The notes under the pieces: model-generated
Told to the model about the DNA's origin: nothing
Databases searched by the model: none
What the model saw: only the letters and a program-made list of their open reading frames with translations
In this document: positions 53,318-63,824 of the stretch, piece by piece
Layout: the number at the start of each line of letters is the position of its first letter
Numbering within the stretch: the stretch's first letter is position 1
Position numbers and translations under genes: made by a program
DNA from: Verrucomicrobiota bacterium
GTDB taxonomy: Bacteria > Verrucomicrobiota > Verrucomicrobiia > Limisphaerales > J093
Direction of reading: 5' to 3'
Assembly (NCBI GenBank): GCA_016871715.1
Contig: VHCO01000006.1
Location: 1 to 64,000 of the forward strand
DNA length: 64,000 bases

Positions 53318-54468
53318 AGTATTGGCCGCTGATCTGGAGCAATCTGCGCCGGCGCAGGCTCCGCACGGCGCTGACGCTGTTGTCGGTGACGGTGGCGTTT
53401 TTGTTGTTTGGGTACTTGGCGGCGATTCGCGTGGGGTTCGGCGCCGGAGTCGAGGTAGCGGGGATCGATCGGTTGATCGTGCGGCATCGGGTGTCGTTGA
53501 CGGAGCTGTTACCGATCAGCTACCGGGAGCGGATGATGCGGGTGCCGGGGGTGACGGCGGTGGTGTTTCAGACCTGGTTTGGCGGGGTGTACCAGGACCC
53601 GCGCAATTTCTTCGCGCAAATGCCGGTCGATCCCGAGCCGTTCTTGGGGATGTTTCCCGAGTTCGTGTTGGCGGAGGAGGCGAAGTTGGCGTGGCTACGG
53701 ACGCGCACGGGGGCGATTGTCGGGCGCAAGACGGCGGAGCGGTTTGGCTGGCAGGTAGGCGACCGGGTGCCGATCCTCTCGCAGATTTGGGAGAACCGGC
53801 AAGGGACGCGGCTGTGGGAATTCGAGTTAGTCGGGGTCTATGACGGGCAGGAGAGCGGGACGGACACGACGATGCTGTTTTTTCGCCACGATTACTTCGA
53901 TGAGAACCGGGCCTTTGGCGAAGGGTTGGTGGGGTGGTACACCATCCGTGTGGCGGACCCGGAACGGGCGGCGGAGGTCGCGCAGGCGGTGGACGCCGAG
54001 TTTGCGAATTCGTCGGCGGAGACCAAGACGGAGACGGAGAAGGCGTTTGTGGCGGGTTTTGCGAAGCAGATTGGGGACATCGGGCAGATTCTCACGGCGA
54101 TTCTCTCGGCGGTTTTCTTTACGATCTTGTTGGTGACGGGCAACACCATGGCCCAGGCGGTGCGTGAGCGGACCGAAGAGATCGGCGCGCTCAAGGCCAT
54201 GGGCTATACCCACACGCAGGTCCTGGCTTTGGTCTTGGCGGAGTCGTGTTGCTTGGCGGGTTTGGGGGGGCTGCTCGGGCTGGGCCTAGCCGCCCTGATG
54301 ATCGCGGCGGGCGATCCGACGGGGGGTGCCTTGCCGATTTTCTATTTCCCGGCCCGGGACGCCTTGGTGGGGGCGGTGTTGGCGGTTGGGTTGGGGGTGG
54401 TGAGCGGGGCCTTTCCGGCGTGGCAGGCCATGCGCCTGCGCGTGGCGGAGGCGTTAAGGAGGTCGTGA
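53314..54468 (+). CDS. FtsX/MacB-type ABC permease 1
   Basis: 384 residues. N-terminal helix (LRTALTLLSVTVAFLLFGYL), periplasmic MacB_PCD-type domain to ~250 (ERMMRVPGVTAVVFQTWFGG), then three helices in FtsX-like order (IGQILTAILSAVFFTILLVT; CLAGLGGLLGLGLAALMI; DALVGAVLAVGLGVVSGAFP) and the terminal AWQAMRLRVAEALRR. ATG overlaps the ATPase stop; the stop shares its A with the next gene's ATG. One of two half-permeases. Confidence 0.88.
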   Translation: MKYWPLIWSNLRRRRLRTALTLLSVTVAFLLFGYLAAIRVGFGAGVEVAGIDRLIVRHRVSLTELLPISYRERMMRVPGVTAVVFQTWFGGVYQDPRNFFAQMPVDPEPFLGMFPEFVLAEEAKLAWLRTRTGAIVGRKTAERFGWQVGDRVPILSQIWENRQGTRLWEFELVGVYDGQESGTDTTMLFFRHDYFDENRAFGEGLVGWYTIRVADPERAAEVAQAVDAEFANSSAETKTETEKAFVAGFAKQIGDIGQILTAILSAVFFTILLVTGNTMAQAVRERTEEIGALKAMGYTHTQVLALVLAESCCLAGLGGLLGLGLAALMIAAGDPTGGALPIFYFPARDALVGAVLAVGLGVVSGAFPAWQAMRLRVAEALRRS

Positions 54469-55664
54469 TGGACGCGTTGAACCGGTTGCGCCAGCTTGCG
54501 GCGGTGACGCAGTTCGGCCTCGCCAGCATCCCGCAGCGTGCCGGGTCGGTGGCGGCAGCGGTGTTTGGGATTGCGGGCGTGGTGGCGGTGCTGGTGGGCA
54601 CGCTTTCGATCGGCGAGGGGTTTCGCCAGGCCCTGAGGAGCTCGGGATCGCCGGAGGTGGCGTTGGTGATGCGCAGCGGGTCGGAGAGTGAATCGGTCAG
54701 CTTCCTGTCCCGCGCGGACACCCGTGTGATCGCCGACGCCCCGGGGGTGCGCCGGACGGGGGCGGGTCCGCTGGCCTCGGCGGAGTTGTTGGTGATCGTC
54801 AATCTGCCCAAGCGCAGCACGGGCACCGACGCGAACGTTCTGCTGCGGGGCGTAGAAGACGCAGCCTTCAGTGTGAGGGACGAGGTGCGGGTGTTGGCCG
54901 GCCGGCGGTTCGAGCCTGGCTGCAACGAGTTGATGGTCGGGCGCGGCGCGGCGAGCGAGTACGTTGGTTTGGAGGTGGGGCAGACGCTGCGGTTGGGCCG
55001 CATCGACTGGCGCGTGGTTGGGGTCTTCAGCGCTCGAGGCGGGGCAGCGGAATCCGAGCTTTGGACCGACACGGTCGCGCTGCAGAACGGCTATCAACGC
55101 GGCAACAGCTACCAGTCGGTGCTGGCGCGGCTCGAGTCGGCCGCTGCGTTCGAGACGTTCCAGCGGGCGCTGAGCGGGGATCCACGCCTCAACGTGAAGG
55201 TGCAGCGGTTGGACGAGTACTATGCCGAGCAGTCGCGGCTGATCTATCGGCTGATCACCGGGCTGGGCTCGCTGATCGCGGGCCTCATGGGGCTCGGGGC
55301 GGTGTTTGGCGCTCTGAACACGATGTACTCGGCCGTGGCGGCGCGGACACGCGAGATCGCCACGCTGCGCGCGTTGGGTTTCGGGAACGGGCCGGTGATC
55401 TTCTCGGTGTTGCTCGAGGCGCTCTTGTTGGCGCTGGGGGGCGGGGTGTTGGGCGGTGGGCTGGCGTACTTGGCCTTTCACGGGTACCAGACTGCGACGA
55501 TGAATTGGCAAAGCTTCAGCCAGGTTGCGTTCGCCTTCCGCGTGACGCCCGAGTTGTTGGTGCGCGGGCTGGTTTACGCGACGCTGATCGGGACGGTGGG
55601 GGGGCTGTTCCCGGCCATCCGCGCCGCGCGGTTGCCCGTGGTGAGCGGCCTGCGCGAGCCCTGA
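54468..55664 (+). CDS. FtsX/MacB-type ABC permease 2
   Basis: 398 residues from ATG 54468, preceded by the strong ribosome site AAGGAGGT. Same layout as permease 1: helix SVAAAVFGIAGVVAVLVGTL, periplasmic domain (RTGAGPLASAELLVIVNLPK, GRRFEPGCNELMVGRGAA), FtsX helices around 275-300 (LGSLIAGLMGLGAVFGALNT), 330-355 and 365-390, ending LFPAIRAARLPVVSGLREP. Likely forms a heterodimer with permease 1. Confidence 0.88.
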   Translation: MDALNRLRQLAAVTQFGLASIPQRAGSVAAAVFGIAGVVAVLVGTLSIGEGFRQALRSSGSPEVALVMRSGSESESVSFLSRADTRVIADAPGVRRTGAGPLASAELLVIVNLPKRSTGTDANVLLRGVEDAAFSVRDEVRVLAGRRFEPGCNELMVGRGAASEYVGLEVGQTLRLGRIDWRVVGVFSARGGAAESELWTDTVALQNGYQRGNSYQSVLARLESAAAFETFQRALSGDPRLNVKVQRLDEYYAEQSRLIYRLITGLGSLIAGLMGLGAVFGALNTMYSAVAARTREIATLRALGFGNGPVIFSVLLEALLLALGGGVLGGGLAYLAFHGYQTATMNWQSFSQVAFAFRVTPELLVRGLVYATLIGTVGGLFPAIRAARLPVVSGLREP

Positions 55665-55690
55665 CGACGGCGCGCGCGAAGGCGGGGCCG

Positions 55691-56437
55691 CTACCGTTGG
55701 CCGTAGGGTTTGGTCCCCACCCCGGAGGTCATCCAACTTTCGTGGAGCGCGTCCGAGGTGCGTTGGGCTGTGACCCATTCGGCGTGACCGTCCGCGAAGC
55801 CCCAGTTCCAGCCCTTGGCGCCGTGGTTATTGATCGGGTCCGGCGAATTGTTGGCGTCATCGGGGATGTGGGGCAGGTTATCGTCGGCATCCAGCACGAT
55901 CACGACCTTGGTGGAGGCGAAGGCGGTGGTGGCTGGGTTCTTGCGCACGCCATTCAGATGCTCCCGTTCGAAGATGCCGAAGAACTCGTAACTATGGCCG
56001 CCGCGGTCATTGAGGCGGTCGCCGTGCGAGGTGACTTCGAGGTCGAGCAATTTGCCGGTCCGATCCTTGACGTCTGGGCGGATGACGTTGCGCGTGCTCG
56101 GGCAGAGGAAGGTCTTCAGCGCCGCAATGTAGCGAGGACAAAAGGAGAGGGGCGCCTCGTCGCTGCCGATGCTGGCGGTGTTGTAGTAGTAGCCGGGGAA
56201 ATCGTCGCTGTAGAGGTGGGCGCAGATCATGATCTGGCGCGTGTTGTTCTGACAGGAGATGCGGCGGGTGTGTTCCTTGGCCCGGCCGAGTGCCGGCAAC
56301 AGCAAGCTGGCCAGGATGGCGATGATGGCGATCACCACCAGTAACTCGATCAAGGTGAACCCCGCCGGCGACTCGCCCCGGGCGCCCACCCCGCGGGGGA
56401 TGGGCCGGCTGGCCGGGGCTGGGCCGGGGTCGGTCAT
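55691..56437 (-). CDS. Type II secretion-type pseudopilin (H-X9-DG group)
   Basis: 248 residues from ATG 56437. Prepilin site and helix [40 protein letters not shown], with cleavage after G before FTLIE and the conserved Glu5. The body has [12 protein letters not shown] and the final [12 protein letters not shown], the H-x-DG signature of planctomycetal/verrucomicrobial pseudopilins (the H-G-A-K segment precedes by nine residues). Start overlaps the Sel1 gene's stop by 4 nt, so both are one mRNA. Confidence 0.9.
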   Translation of the reverse strand: MTDPGPAPASRPIPRGVGARGESPAGFTLIELLVVIAIIAILASLLLPALGRAKEHTRRISCQNNTRQIMICAHLYSDDFPGYYYNTASIGSDEAPLSFCPRYIAALKTFLCPSTRNVIRPDVKDRTGKLLDLEVTSHGDRLNDRGGHSYEFFGIFEREHLNGVRKNPATTAFASTKVVIVLDADDNLPHIPDDANNSPDPINNHGAKGWNWGFADGHAEWVTAQRTSDALHESWMTSGVGTKPYGQR

Positions 56438-59400
56438 GGTTGGGGGGGGCGCGGCGCTTGGCGGGTAAAGAACTTCTGGCGCAGTTCGGCAAAGGCCAGA
56501 CTGGCGCGACGTTGGGCTTCGTTGACCTCGGCGGCGCTGAGTCGGCCGAGCACGTTGTCGCGGCCATCGCGGGCGGGCCCCATGCCTAGGGCGGTGGCGA
56601 GCGAGTACCAGACGTAGGCGTTGGCGGGGCTCATGGCGGTGCCGTGACCGCGTTCGAAGCTTTGGGCCAGTTGGTGCATGGCGTCGGTGTGCGCTTCCTG
56701 CGCCGCCAGGCCGAACCACTTGAAGGCCTCCGCATGATCCAGGGCCACGCCCAAGCCGTCATGGTACAGGGCGCCCAGTCGGGCTTGCGCCTCGACGAGG
56801 CCTTGATCGGCGGCCTTGCGGTACCAACGGGCGGCCTCGGTGTAATCTTGCGTGACACCCAAGCCTTCGTCGTGGTACTCGGCCAAGCGCGCTTGGGCAT
56901 GGGCGATGCCCTTGTCGCCAGCCAACCGGAACCAGCGCGCGGCCTCGGCGTAATCCTGGGCGACGCCGCGTCCGGCGTCGTAGTACTCGCCCAGTTTAGC
57001 CTGGGCTTCCGTCACGCCCTGTTCGCCCGCCAACCGCCACCACTTGGCCGCCTCGGTGTAATTCTGCGGCACGCCCAGACCCTGGTCGTGATAGCGGGCC
57101 AGTTTCGTTTGAGCCTCGAGGACGCCCTGCTCGGCAGCCCGGCGCCACCACTGCGCCGCTTCGCGGTAGTCTTGCGCCACGCCGAGGCCCTGATCGTAGT
57201 AGTGCCCCAGCTTGGCCTGGGCCTCGACGACCCCGTTGTTTGCGGCCAACCGCCACCACTTGGCTGCCTGGGTGTAATCCTGCGCCACGCCGACGCCTTG
57301 GTCGTAGTACTGGGCCATCTTGGTTTGGGCGCTGACCACGCCGCGCTCGCCCGCCATGGCGAACCAACGCGCGGCTTGGGTCTGATCGCGGCCGACGCCT
57401 AGACCCTGATCGAACAACTCGCCCAGGCGGGCTTGGGCCTCGACAACGCCCTGCTCGGCTGCCTGGCGGAACCAGCGTGCCGCCTCGGTGTAGTCGCGCG
57501 CCACGCCGAAGCCCTGATCGAAACAGTGGGCCAAACGGGCTTGGGCTTCGGGCAGGCCGTGGTCGGCGGCTTGGGTGTACCACTTGACGGCGGCGGCTTG
57601 ATCCATCGGCACGCCTTGCCCCTTTTCGTAGCAGTAGCCGAGCCGGAACTGCGCGGGGATGACATCCTGCTCGGCGGCGCGCTGGAACCACTGAGCCGCC
57701 TGCAGGAGGTCCTGCGGCGTGCCCCGACCGTGCTCGTAACACAGACCGAGGCTCAGTTGCGCCTCCGGATGGCCTTGGTCGGAGGCCACCCGATACAACC
57801 GCGCGGCCTCGGCGAAGTTCTGGGGCACGCCCATGCCTTCCTGGAACAACTGACCGAGGTAGAAGTGGGCCGGGACATTGCCTTGGCCAGCGGCTTGTTG
57901 GAACCATTGGACGGCGCTGGCGTAATCCTGACGCACCCCCTGCCCGTCGAGGTAACAACGGCCCAGATGGTACTGGGCGGTCAGGTCCCCCTTCTGCGCG
58001 GCGTGGGTAAACCACTTCACGGCCATCGCCGGGTTTTGGCTCACCCCGCGTCCTTCAAAGTAAAGCGTGCCGAGCGCCGAGGCGGCCTCGACATGGCCTT
58101 TCTCCGCCGCCGAATGATACCAACGCGCGGCTTCGCCCTCGTTCTTGGGGACGCCCATGCCGGTCTCGTGGCACCACCCGGCGCGGTACTGGGCGGCGGT
58201 GTGGTTTTGCCCGCCGGCGCGAACGAAATGGGCGGCGGCTTCCGCGAAGTTCTGGGGCAAACCCACGCCGGCGAGGATCAGCTCGCCGGCGGCGAACTGG
58301 GCCTCGACCACGTCGCCTGCGGCGGCGTCTTGGATCAGCATGGCGGCGATCACTTCGTCCTTGGGAACCTCGGTCCCCTCGAGCAGTCGGCGACCCAAGT
58401 CGTACTTGGCCTGTGGATCGCCCTGCGCCGCCGACCGCGCCAGCGCCAACACCGGTCCCGCTTCCTCGTCCTTGAACGCGTCCCCCAGCGCCCGCAGCCA
58501 CGGCTGCGCGACAGCCAGCTCCGCCAGCTCCGCCTCCGCCCCTCGGGCGGCCACCAATTGTTCGGCGAACCGACGCTCTTCCTCGCGCCGCTGCCGTTCC
58601 CCCTCGGCGGCGGCCTTTTCGGCGGCTGCAAGTTGCTCCGCCTCGCGCCGTTGCCGTTCCTGTTCGGCGCGCTCGCGCGCCTCGGCTTCGGCCTGGGCGC
58701 GGGCGGCGGCGGCGGCCTTCTCCTTTTCCTTCTCCTCGGCGGCGCGCTGTTGTTCCGCGGTGCGGCGCGCTTCCGCCGCGGCGCGGTTCTTAGCCTCGGC
58801 GGCTTGGCGTTTTTCCTCGCGGCGACGGGCTTGCTCTTCTGCGCGCTGTTTGGCTTCTGCCTCGGCTTGGGCCCGAGCCTCGGTCTCGGCGCGGGCGCGG
58901 ACCTCTGCGGCCGCGCGCTCTTCCGCCAGGCGCCTTTCTTCCGCCGCGCGTCGGTCCAGTTCTCGCCGCCGCGCTTCCTCCGCCGCGCGGGCTTTGGTCT
59001 CGGCTTCGGCGCGCGCGCGGGCTTCGGCGGCCGCCCGTTCGTCGGCGGCGCGGCGCGCTTCGGCGGCGGCCCGGGCCTTGGCTTCGGCGGCTTGCCGTTC
59101 GCTCTCGCGCCGTTGCTCTTCCTCGCGGCGCGCCTGCTCGGCCGCTTCGGCGGCGCGGGCGGGTGGGGCGGTGGAGGGCATGGTCGCGGTCAGGGTCCTC
59201 AGGGCTTCCTTGGCATCTTCGTCGCCCTGGGCAGCGGCACGCCGGTACCAGGCGATGGCCTCTTGAGTATCTTTGGGCACCCCATCGCCCAGCTCATAGC
59301 AGTAGCCGAGATTGAACTGACCGCCGACATGGCCTTGTTCGGCGGCCTGGCGGTACCACCGGGTAGCCTGTTGGGGGTCGGGATCCAGGCCTTGGCCCTT

Positions 59401-60150
59401 GTGATACAGCGCCCCGAGGGCGAACTGGGCGTCGGCGTGGCCTTGTTTGGCGGCCTGCTCGAACCACCGCGCTGCCTCGGTGTAGTCTTGCTCGACTCCC
59501 TCCCCAAGGACATGGGCTAAACCCATTTGATACTGCGCATCCGCTTTGCCTTCGGCCGCGGCCAGACGCACCTGGTCCAGAGAATCGCCGGTGTCGGGTT
59601 CGCCCGCCTCGAAGTCGGCGGCGACCGGTTCCTCGTCCGGTTCGGTGGGTGGTGCGGGGGCGAGCGCCTCGGCGGGCGCCTCCGGTTCCAGGGTAGGCTG
59701 GCGCAGCAGGGTGGCGAAGGCCGGATCTTTCGCCAGCTCTTCCATAGCGGCCTTGGCGTCCTCGTCGCCGGCGGCGGCGGCGCGCTGGTACCAGAAGACG
59801 GCGGTGCGCGCATCTTGTTGCACGCCATCGCCGACCTCGTAGCAATAGCCGAGGTTGAACTGAGCGGCGGCGTGTCCCTGATCGGCAGCCAGGCGGTACC
59901 AGGCGATGGCTTGCTCGAGGTCCTGCGGGACGCCCGCCCCGCGGTGGCAGCTTGCGCCCAAGGCGAATTGGGCGTCGGCATGACCTTGGTCTGCTGCCCG
60001 GCGGAACCAATCGGCGGCGCGCGCTTCGTCGAGGCGAGTGCCCTCGCCTTTGGCAAAACACAGGCCCACGTCGTACTGGGCAGCCGCGGTGCCCGCTTCG
60101 GCCTCAGCCAGCAACTCCTTGAAATCGACTTCCATGAAGGGCTTTGTCAT
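56434..60150 (-). CDS. Giant Sel1-repeat protein with central coiled coil
   Basis: 1238 residues from ATG 60150 (ATG 60135 also possible). No signal peptide. Three Sel1 repeats at about 20-125 ([20 protein letters not shown]), three at 190-300, then a ~200-residue Ala/Glu/Arg-rich coiled coil ([20 protein letters not shown]), then about 18 more repeats to ~1180 ([20 protein letters not shown]). Each repeat is 36 residues, A-Y-LG--Y--G-GV--D..A..W...AA--G. Sel1 arrays bind partner proteins. Upstream of and translationally coupled to the pseudopilin gene; divergent from rpsO. Confidence 0.85.
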   Translation of the reverse strand: MTKPFMEVDFKELLAEAEAGTAAAQYDVGLCFAKGEGTRLDEARAADWFRRAADQGHADAQFALGASCHRGAGVPQDLEQAIAWYRLAADQGHAAAQFNLGYCYEVGDGVQQDARTAVFWYQRAAAAGDEDAKAAMEELAKDPAFATLLRQPTLEPEAPAEALAPAPPTEPDEEPVAADFEAGEPDTGDSLDQVRLAAAEGKADAQYQMGLAHVLGEGVEQDYTEAARWFEQAAKQGHADAQFALGALYHKGQGLDPDPQQATRWYRQAAEQGHVGGQFNLGYCYELGDGVPKDTQEAIAWYRRAAAQGDEDAKEALRTLTATMPSTAPPARAAEAAEQARREEEQRRESERQAAEAKARAAAEARRAADERAAAEARARAEAETKARAAEEARRRELDRRAAEERRLAEERAAAEVRARAETEARAQAEAEAKQRAEEQARRREEKRQAAEAKNRAAAEARRTAEQQRAAEEKEKEKAAAAARAQAEAEARERAEQERQRREAEQLAAAEKAAAEGERQRREEERRFAEQLVAARGAEAELAELAVAQPWLRALGDAFKDEEAGPVLALARSAAQGDPQAKYDLGRRLLEGTEVPKDEVIAAMLIQDAAAGDVVEAQFAAGELILAGVGLPQNFAEAAAHFVRAGGQNHTAAQYRAGWCHETGMGVPKNEGEAARWYHSAAEKGHVEAASALGTLYFEGRGVSQNPAMAVKWFTHAAQKGDLTAQYHLGRCYLDGQGVRQDYASAVQWFQQAAGQGNVPAHFYLGQLFQEGMGVPQNFAEAARLYRVASDQGHPEAQLSLGLCYEHGRGTPQDLLQAAQWFQRAAEQDVIPAQFRLGYCYEKGQGVPMDQAAAVKWYTQAADHGLPEAQARLAHCFDQGFGVARDYTEAARWFRQAAEQGVVEAQARLGELFDQGLGVGRDQTQAARWFAMAGERGVVSAQTKMAQYYDQGVGVAQDYTQAAKWWRLAANNGVVEAQAKLGHYYDQGLGVAQDYREAAQWWRRAAEQGVLEAQTKLARYHDQGLGVPQNYTEAAKWWRLAGEQGVTEAQAKLGEYYDAGRGVAQDYAEAARWFRLAGDKGIAHAQARLAEYHDEGLGVTQDYTEAARWYRKAADQGLVEAQARLGALYHDGLGVALDHAEAFKWFGLAAQEAHTDAMHQLAQSFERGHGTAMSPANAYVWYSLATALGMGPARDGRDNVLGRLSAAEVNEAQRRASLAFAELRQKFFTRQAPRPPQP

Positions 60151-60235
60151 CTTGCGGCGGGGAGCATAGCCTACGAAAGCGAGTCCGCGCAAGCGGTTTG
60201 AGCGGCACGGGGCGTTGTGTGGAAAGGAAAAGTGC

Positions 60236-60264
60236 TTTACACCTCGGGCTTGGGGACCTACTCT
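60236..60264 (+). promoter_or_regulatory. rpsO promoter
   Basis: TTTACA (60236-60241), 17-bp spacer, TACTCT (60259-60264), giving a start near 60271 and a ~27-nt leader before the rpsO ATG at 60298. Sigma70-like. Confidence 0.7.
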
Positions 60265-60297
60265 GATCGCTTTATTGAGATTGGACGTTTGAGAAGT

Positions 60298-60555
60298 ATG
60301 GAAGCGAAGAGCAAGACAATCGCCGATTTCCGCAGGCATGAGCGGGATACCGGCTCAGCGGACGTGCAGATTGCCCTGTTGACCCAGCGGATCAATCAAT
60401 TGACCGACCACCTGCAACAGCACAAGAAAGACCACAGTTCCCGCCGCGGCCTATTGATGCTGGTGGGGCAGCGGCGCCGGCTCTTGGACTACCTCAATGC
60501 CACCGACAGCGCGCGTTATGTCGCCGTCACCAAGCGGCTCAAGCTCCGCAAGTAG
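60298..60555 (+). CDS. rpsO: 30S ribosomal protein S15
   Basis: 85 residues, normal for S15 ([59 protein letters not shown] and [19 protein letters not shown]). Binds 16S rRNA in the platform. A frame open upstream to a GTG at 60217 lacks similarity and lies before the predicted transcription start. pnp follows, the classical order rpsO-pnp. Confidence 0.97.
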   Translation: MEAKSKTIADFRRHERDTGSADVQIALLTQRINQLTDHLQQHKKDHSSRRGLLMLVGQRRRLLDYLNATDSARYVAVTKRLKLRK

Positions 60556-60708
60556 GTCCGCTCGTCCACCGACCCTCGGGGCAGGCAAATGCGCCCGACC
60601 CAATGATTTAAGCCGCTCATCGCCTCCTTGGGGCGGCGACGGGACTGGAAACACGCGGGCTAGTCCTTCCGGCGGCTCCAGATAACCTCGCGTCACAACT
60701 TGATCAAT

Positions 60709-60787
60709 ATACCCGTTGGCACAGGGAAATTTCATCCAGCCCCCCCGCGCGGGGGGTTGCATGAAGTTCCTCCGGGCCGACGGGTAT
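60709..60787 (+). promoter_or_regulatory. 79-nt near-perfect stem-loop in the pnp leader
   Basis: Two 37-nt arms (60709-60745 and 60751-60787) around a 5-nt CGCGC loop. By my alignment 29 pairs are Watson-Crick, 4 are G-U and 4 mismatched; the base is ATACCCGT/ACGGGTAT and the tip CCCCCC/GGGGGG. It ends 14 nt before the pnp ATG. In E. coli a double-stranded rpsO-pnp leader is cut by RNase III and then degraded by PNPase for autoregulation; the same logic is inferred here. No T-run follows. Confidence 0.75.
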
Positions 60788-60801
60788 AAAACTTAGCAGT
60801 T

Positions 60802-62958
60802 ATGCCAGAAAACGTAACGGTCCAAGTCGGGACCCAACCCATTCAGATTCAAACCGGGCACCTCGCCAAACAGGCCGACGGCGCTGTCACCGTCCAACTT
60901 GGCGATACGATCGTCCTGGTTGCCGCCGTCGCCGCGCTGGAACCCCGAGAGGGCCAGGATTTCTTCCCCTTAACGGTCGACTACCGGGAGAAAGCGGCGG
61001 CCGCGGGCAAATTCCCGGGAGGCTATTTCAAGCGCGAAGGGCGACCTACCGAGAAAGAGATCCTCAGTTGCCGCATGATCGACCGGCCGATCCGACCCCT
61101 ATTCCCGAAGGGTTGGTTCAACGAGGTGCAGGTCCAGTCCATCCTGCTCAGCGCCGACGGCGAGAACGACCCGGACGTGTTGAGCATCGTCGGAGCTTCC
61201 GCCGCCCTGATGGTCAGCGATATTCCTTGGGCGGGGCCACTCGGCGCGGTCCGAGTGGGCCGCGTGAAAGGCCAGTTCATCGCGAACCCCACGCACAGCC
61301 AAATGGCCGAAAGCGACCTGGACCTCGTCTACGTGGGCAGCGAGACCGAGTTGGTCATGTTCGAGGGTAACGCGAAAGAGATCACCGACGCGGACTTCCT
61401 GGCCGCATTGAGTTTTGGCCAGGTGAGTTGCCAACCGCTCATTGCCGCGCAAAAGGAACTCGCCGCTCGAGCCGGCAAGGCCAAACGAACCATCACCCAG
61501 GTGGTGGCGCCCGAGGAGATCTTGGCGGAGGCCAAGGCCCTGGCGGGCGATCGCACCCTACCGGCGTTGTTGACCCCAGGCAAGCTGGCGCGCGAGGCCG
61601 CCTGGCGCACCCTCACGGAGGAGGTCGGCGCCAAGCTCGTCGAGAAATTCGGCGCCGAGAAGGTGACCGAGTTCGTGCAGAAAGACGCCTTTTACTACAT
61701 CCAGAAAGAGGCCGTTCGCAATCTCATCCTCGAAGCCGGCCGGCGCCTGGACGGACGCGGTACCGAGGACATCCGCCCGATCCAGTGCCAGGTCGGTTTG
61801 CTGCCGCGGGCGCATGGCTCGGCGTTGTTCTCGCGCGGGGAAACCCAAACGGTGACCTTGGCCACGCTGGGCACAACCGAAGATGCCCAGGAGCTGGATT
61901 CCTACTCCGGGGGCGAGACCGAGAAGCAGTTCATCCTGCACTACAATTTCCCCAACTTCTCCGTGGGCGAGACGGGCCGCATCAGCGGCCCCGGCCGGCG
62001 CGAGATTGGCCATGGCGCCCTGGCCGAGCGTTCCCTCGAGCCGATGCTGCCGCTCAAGGAGTTTCCTTACGCCGTGCGCGTGACCAGCGAGATCATGGAG
62101 TCCAATGGATCGACCTCGATGGCCTCGGTCTGCGGCGGCACTCTCGCCTTGATGGACGCCGGCGTGCCGATGATCCGGCCGGTGGCCGGCATCAGTGTGG
62201 GGCTTTGCACCGAGGCTGGCCCCCAAGGCGGTCTCGCGCGCTACCGGTTAATGACCGACATCATCGGCTGGGAAGACGCGTTTGGCGACATGGACTGCAA
62301 GATCGCCGGCACCGAGAAGGGCATCACGGGCTTTCAGCTCGACCTGAAGCTCAAGGGCGTGCCCATCCACGTCATGTCGGAAGCGATCGAGAAAGCGCGC
62401 CTGGGCCGCTTGCACATCCTGAAGCTCATGGGCGAGACACTGGCCGAGCCCCGCAAGGAGCTCAGCAAGTATGCCCCACGCATCCTGACCCTCAAGATCA
62501 ACCCGGAAAAGATCGGCGCCCTGATCGGGCCCGGTGGCAAGAACATCAAGCGCATCGTCGACGAATCCGGCTGCGAGATCAACATCGAGGATGACGGCAC
62601 GGTCCAAATCTACTCGGTGAGCGCCGAGGGCATGGACGTGGCGCGCCGCGAGATCGAGCAGCTCACCGCGGAGATCGAGGTGGGCAAGCTCTACCGCGGT
62701 CGGGTGGTGACGATCAAGGAGTTCGGCTGTTTCGTCGAGATCTTCCCAGGTAAGGACGGCCTCGTGCACATCAGTGAACTGGCCAATTTCCGCGTCAAAC
62801 AAACCGAAGACATCGTCAAGCTCGGCGACGAGATCTGGGTCAAGTGCCTCGGCGTGGACGAGAAAGGACGCGTTCGCCTCTCCCGCAAGGCCGCCATGGA
62901 AGAGCGCGACAAAGCCGAACGCGAACGGCAAAACGCCAAAGCCGAACCGGCGCCCTGA
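60802..62958 (+). CDS. pnp: Polyribonucleotide nucleotidyltransferase
   Basis: 718 residues. Two RNase PH cores: N-terminal ([52 protein letters not shown]) and C-terminal with [14 protein letters not shown], the phosphate-site [45 protein letters not shown] and the catalytic D-I-G-D-like [22 protein letters not shown] domain around 555-620 ([20 protein letters not shown]) and S1 at 625-700 ([20 protein letters not shown]). Degrades RNA 3'-5' phosphorolytically, member of the degradosome. Confidence 0.97.
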   Translation: MPENVTVQVGTQPIQIQTGHLAKQADGAVTVQLGDTIVLVAAVAALEPREGQDFFPLTVDYREKAAAAGKFPGGYFKREGRPTEKEILSCRMIDRPIRPLFPKGWFNEVQVQSILLSADGENDPDVLSIVGASAALMVSDIPWAGPLGAVRVGRVKGQFIANPTHSQMAESDLDLVYVGSETELVMFEGNAKEITDADFLAALSFGQVSCQPLIAAQKELAARAGKAKRTITQVVAPEEILAEAKALAGDRTLPALLTPGKLAREAAWRTLTEEVGAKLVEKFGAEKVTEFVQKDAFYYIQKEAVRNLILEAGRRLDGRGTEDIRPIQCQVGLLPRAHGSALFSRGETQTVTLATLGTTEDAQELDSYSGGETEKQFILHYNFPNFSVGETGRISGPGRREIGHGALAERSLEPMLPLKEFPYAVRVTSEIMESNGSTSMASVCGGTLALMDAGVPMIRPVAGISVGLCTEAGPQGGLARYRLMTDIIGWEDAFGDMDCKIAGTEKGITGFQLDLKLKGVPIHVMSEAIEKARLGRLHILKLMGETLAEPRKELSKYAPRILTLKINPEKIGALIGPGGKNIKRIVDESGCEINIEDDGTVQIYSVSAEGMDVARREIEQLTAEIEVGKLYRGRVVTIKEFGCFVEIFPGKDGLVHISELANFRVKQTEDIVKLGDEIWVKCLGVDEKGRVRLSRKAAMEERDKAERERQNAKAEPAP

Positions 62959-62983
62959 GCTCTCTGCCGCCCCCCCAGGTTGA

Positions 62984-63115
62984 CTAGGCCGGGCGCCAGC
63001 CCTTGCCCGGGATGAACTCCTGACTGCCTGAGTGCGTCCGGCATCCGGTGCCGACCAGCACCGCCAGCGCCAAGAGCGCCAAGGCGAATTTGAAACGCGC
63101 CGAGTTAAGTTTCAT
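62984..63115 (-). CDS. Very small lipoprotein (43 residues)
   Basis: Minus strand reads [43 protein letters not shown] with TAG stop. Lipobox VGTGC with a mature part of only 19 residues ending in PGKGWRPA, a tail I associate with other tiny verrucomicrobial lipoproteins. Opposite strand to pnp and algH. Too short for usual gene callers. Confidence 0.65.
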   Translation of the reverse strand: MKLNSARFKFALALLALAVLVGTGCRTHSGSQEFIPGKGWRPA

Positions 63116-63183
63116 GGGCCTACTCTATTCTGGGTTGCGTCTCTGGCAAGGCTGATGCAGCTTTTCGACGTGCCGCGCATCGG

Positions 63184-63771
63184 ATGCGTGCGGCCGAGTC
63201 GGCTGTGGTCCAGAAGGGCAAAACCAAGTTCCTGCAAGGGCAGTTGCTGCTGGACGGTGGCAACCTGCGCGGGTCCTTCTTCCATCGCACCGTGGTCCTC
63301 ATCTGCGAGCACAACGCCGAAGGCGCCTTTGGCCTGGTGCTCAACCGCGACAGCGGCAATAAAATCGGGGACGCCCTCGTCGCCGACTTGCCCGACTCCC
63401 TCAAGGAGCTTCCCCTTTACGTCGGCGGGCCCGTCCAGCCCTCCGCCATGAGCTACCTCCACTCCGACGCTTTCCACACCGAGGCCGACCTTATGGCCAA
63501 CTTGAATGTCGGCCATTCCTTGGACGAGTTGATCGAGCTGGGTGACTCCTTCTCCCCCGCCCGCAAGCTGCGCCTCTTCGCCGGCTATGCCGGGTGGAGT
63601 TCAGGCCAACTCGAGGACGAAATGCGCCGCCACGCCTGGCTGACTCACCCCGCCGCCCTCGAGTTGGTCTTCCACCCCGAACCGGCGACCCTCTGGCCGA
63701 TCATCCTCCGCCAGAAAGGCTGGCAGTACCGGTTGCTGGCCGATTCCCCCGAGGACTTCTCGGTCAACTGA
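63184..63771 (+). CDS. YqgE/AlgH-family protein
   Basis: 195 residues. Family motifs: GKTKFLQGQLLLDGGNLRGS, FFHRTVVLICEHNAEGAFGL, VLNR, LPLYVGGPVQ, LRLFAGYAGWSSGQLEDEMR and the terminal GWQYRLLADSPEDFSVN. Members are small cytoplasmic proteins of uncertain role (named after an alginate regulator). ATG 63184 is used; conservation begins about residue 12. Confidence 0.92.
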   Translation: MRAAESAVVQKGKTKFLQGQLLLDGGNLRGSFFHRTVVLICEHNAEGAFGLVLNRDSGNKIGDALVADLPDSLKELPLYVGGPVQPSAMSYLHSDAFHTEADLMANLNVGHSLDELIELGDSFSPARKLRLFAGYAGWSSGQLEDEMRRHAWLTHPAALELVFHPEPATLWPIILRQKGWQYRLLADSPEDFSVN

Positions 63772-63824
63772 GCTGCGCCGCCCTCCCGACGGCTACCGAT
63801 CGAGTGACTCAGTAATCGGACCCG

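Noticed and set aside
57433-59520. 695-codon open frame on the plus strand
   Set aside because: Antisense to the Sel1 repeats and mirrors their 108-bp periodicity; no independent family signal.
60217-60297. Longer rpsO product from a GTG
   Set aside because: It would start upstream of the predicted transcription start, and S15 conservation begins at the ATG at 60298.
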